From assembly GCA_934569195.1 (NCBI GenBank), contig CAKTKB010000077.1:1-6526 (forward strand): a stretch of 6,526 nt of DNA, read 5' to 3'. Source of the DNA: an uncultured Oscillospiraceae bacterium (GTDB lineage: Bacteria; Bacillota; Clostridia; Oscillospirales; Oscillospiraceae). Below the pieces are notes generated by a model, which saw only the letters and a list, made by a program, of their open reading frames with translations, ran no database searches and had not been told where the DNA came from. The stretch's first letter is position 1, and every line of letters begins with the position of its first letter. The position numbers were made by a program, and so were the translations under genes. Positions 6,341-6,526 of the stretch are shown here, piece after piece.

Positions 6341-6387
6341 CGGTGCGAAGTGGAAGCGATCCGGAAAGTGCCGGTAGGTTCGCACCG
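6341..6387 (+). repeat. Inverted repeat at the start of the CRISPR leader
   Basis: CGGTGCGAA (6341-6349) and TTCGCACCG (6379-6387) are perfectly complementary 9-bp arms around a 29-base loop. The loop itself contains two CCGG boxes (6361-6364 and 6371-6374) able to pair. The first arm begins on the base after the cas2 stop. No T-run follows, so it is not a typical intrinsic terminator. From memory, GGTGCGAA...TTCGCACC pairs recur after cas2 in other I-C loci, which would suggest a conserved role. Confidence 0.6.
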
Positions 6388-6439
6388 GAAAATGCATGAA
6401 GAATTCGGCAAAAAATGTTGCAGCGGCCGAACAGGCTCG

Positions 6440-6504
6440 CTGTGCAAGCTGCACAGTCGCATGATTGTGCATTGTGCAAGAATGCGCAAGGGAAATTTTG
6501 TGCA
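6440..6504 (+). repeat. TTGTGCA heptamer repeats and hairpin in the array-proximal leader
   Basis: TTGTGCA occurs at 6465-6471, immediately again at 6472-6478, and at 6498-6504. A one-base variant, CTGTGCA (6440-6446), forms a hairpin with TGCACAG (6450-6456). The copies are 25, 7 and 26 bases apart, so the outer copies flank the tandem pair almost symmetrically. Such short repeated motifs near the first repeat could be recognition sites for the integration complex or a host factor; that role is inferred. Confidence 0.45.
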
Positions 6505-6512
6505 TAATTGCT

Positions 6513-6526
6513 GTCCCGCCCCGCAC
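6513..6526 (+). CRISPR. First CRISPR repeat, 5' part only (cut by window edge)
   Basis: The last 14 bases, GTCCCGCCCCGCAC, match the beginning of a type I-C repeat: GTC, a 7-base GC-rich stem arm (CCGCCCC) and a 4-base loop (GCAC). I-C repeats usually continue with the complementary arm and then GTGGATTGAAAY, for a total of about 33 bases. That predicts GGGGCGG as the next bases outside the window. Position after cas2 and leader supports the call, but a single partial copy cannot prove an array. Confidence 0.65.

Larger units (their letters stand above)
6341..6512 (+). promoter_or_regulatory. CRISPR leader between cas2 and the array
   Basis: This 172-base non-coding stretch separates the cas2 stop from the presumed first repeat. 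It opens with a perfect 9-bp inverted repeat, CGGTGCGAA (6341-6349) and TTCGCACCG (6379-6387). Closer to the array lie a 7-bp hairpin (CTGTGCA/TGCACAG, 6440-6456) and three TTGTGCA heptamers. CATAAT at 6503-6508 could be a -10 for array transcription, but no convincing -35 accompanies it. In type I-C loci the leader sits here, drives array transcription and marks the end at which spacers are added. The assignment rests on position and on the repeat start at 6513. Confidence 0.75.

Noticed and set aside
6503..6508. CATAAT as the -10 of an array promoter
   Set aside because: No acceptable -35 lies 16-18 bases upstream, and the start would fall inside the first repeat. It is only mentioned in the leader entry.

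Overview
The window carries the adaptation half of a type I-C CRISPR-Cas locus at its right end: cas4, cas1 and cas2, then a leader, then what looks like the first 14 bases of the first CRISPR repeat, cut by the window edge. The left two thirds hold an unrelated chromosomal neighbourhood. Strong Shine-Dalgarno sites, a MalT-like LuxR regulator of the kind common in Clostridia, and GC-rich genes with AT-rich promoter islands suggest a gut-type Firmicute (class Clostridia). This is an inference from style; no taxonomic marker is present.

Left region (1-1077, plus strand): the 3' part of an alpha/beta-hydrolase-like gene, then a four-helix membrane protein of unknown function 43 bases downstream, then an intrinsic terminator.

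Middle region (about 1100-4071, minus strand): an intact 828-residue MalT-like LuxR-family ATPase regulator with a recognisable promoter and ribosome binding site. A hairpin terminator follows it, then a small two-helix membrane protein gene with its own good ribosome binding site. These genes converge on the left-hand genes.

Intergenic region (3917-4348): divergent control region between the regulator and cas4. It holds a promoter for each side, a small dyad at the predicted cas4 transcription start, and an unusual translation-initiation region for cas4.

Right region (4349-6526, plus strand): cas4 and cas1 overlap by an ATGA, and cas2 follows cas1 after 10 bases, so the three are almost certainly co-transcribed and translationally coupled. 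Together they encode the Cas4-Cas1-Cas2 machinery that trims and inserts new spacers at the leader end of the array. The leader contains a perfect 9-bp inverted repeat right after cas2 and a repeated TTGTGCA heptamer near the array. The genes that normally precede cas4 in a type I-C operon (cas3, cas5, cas8c, cas7) are absent. The regulator sits there instead, with a dedicated promoter in front of cas4. The module may therefore be an adaptation-only locus, or one whose effector genes lie elsewhere or were lost.
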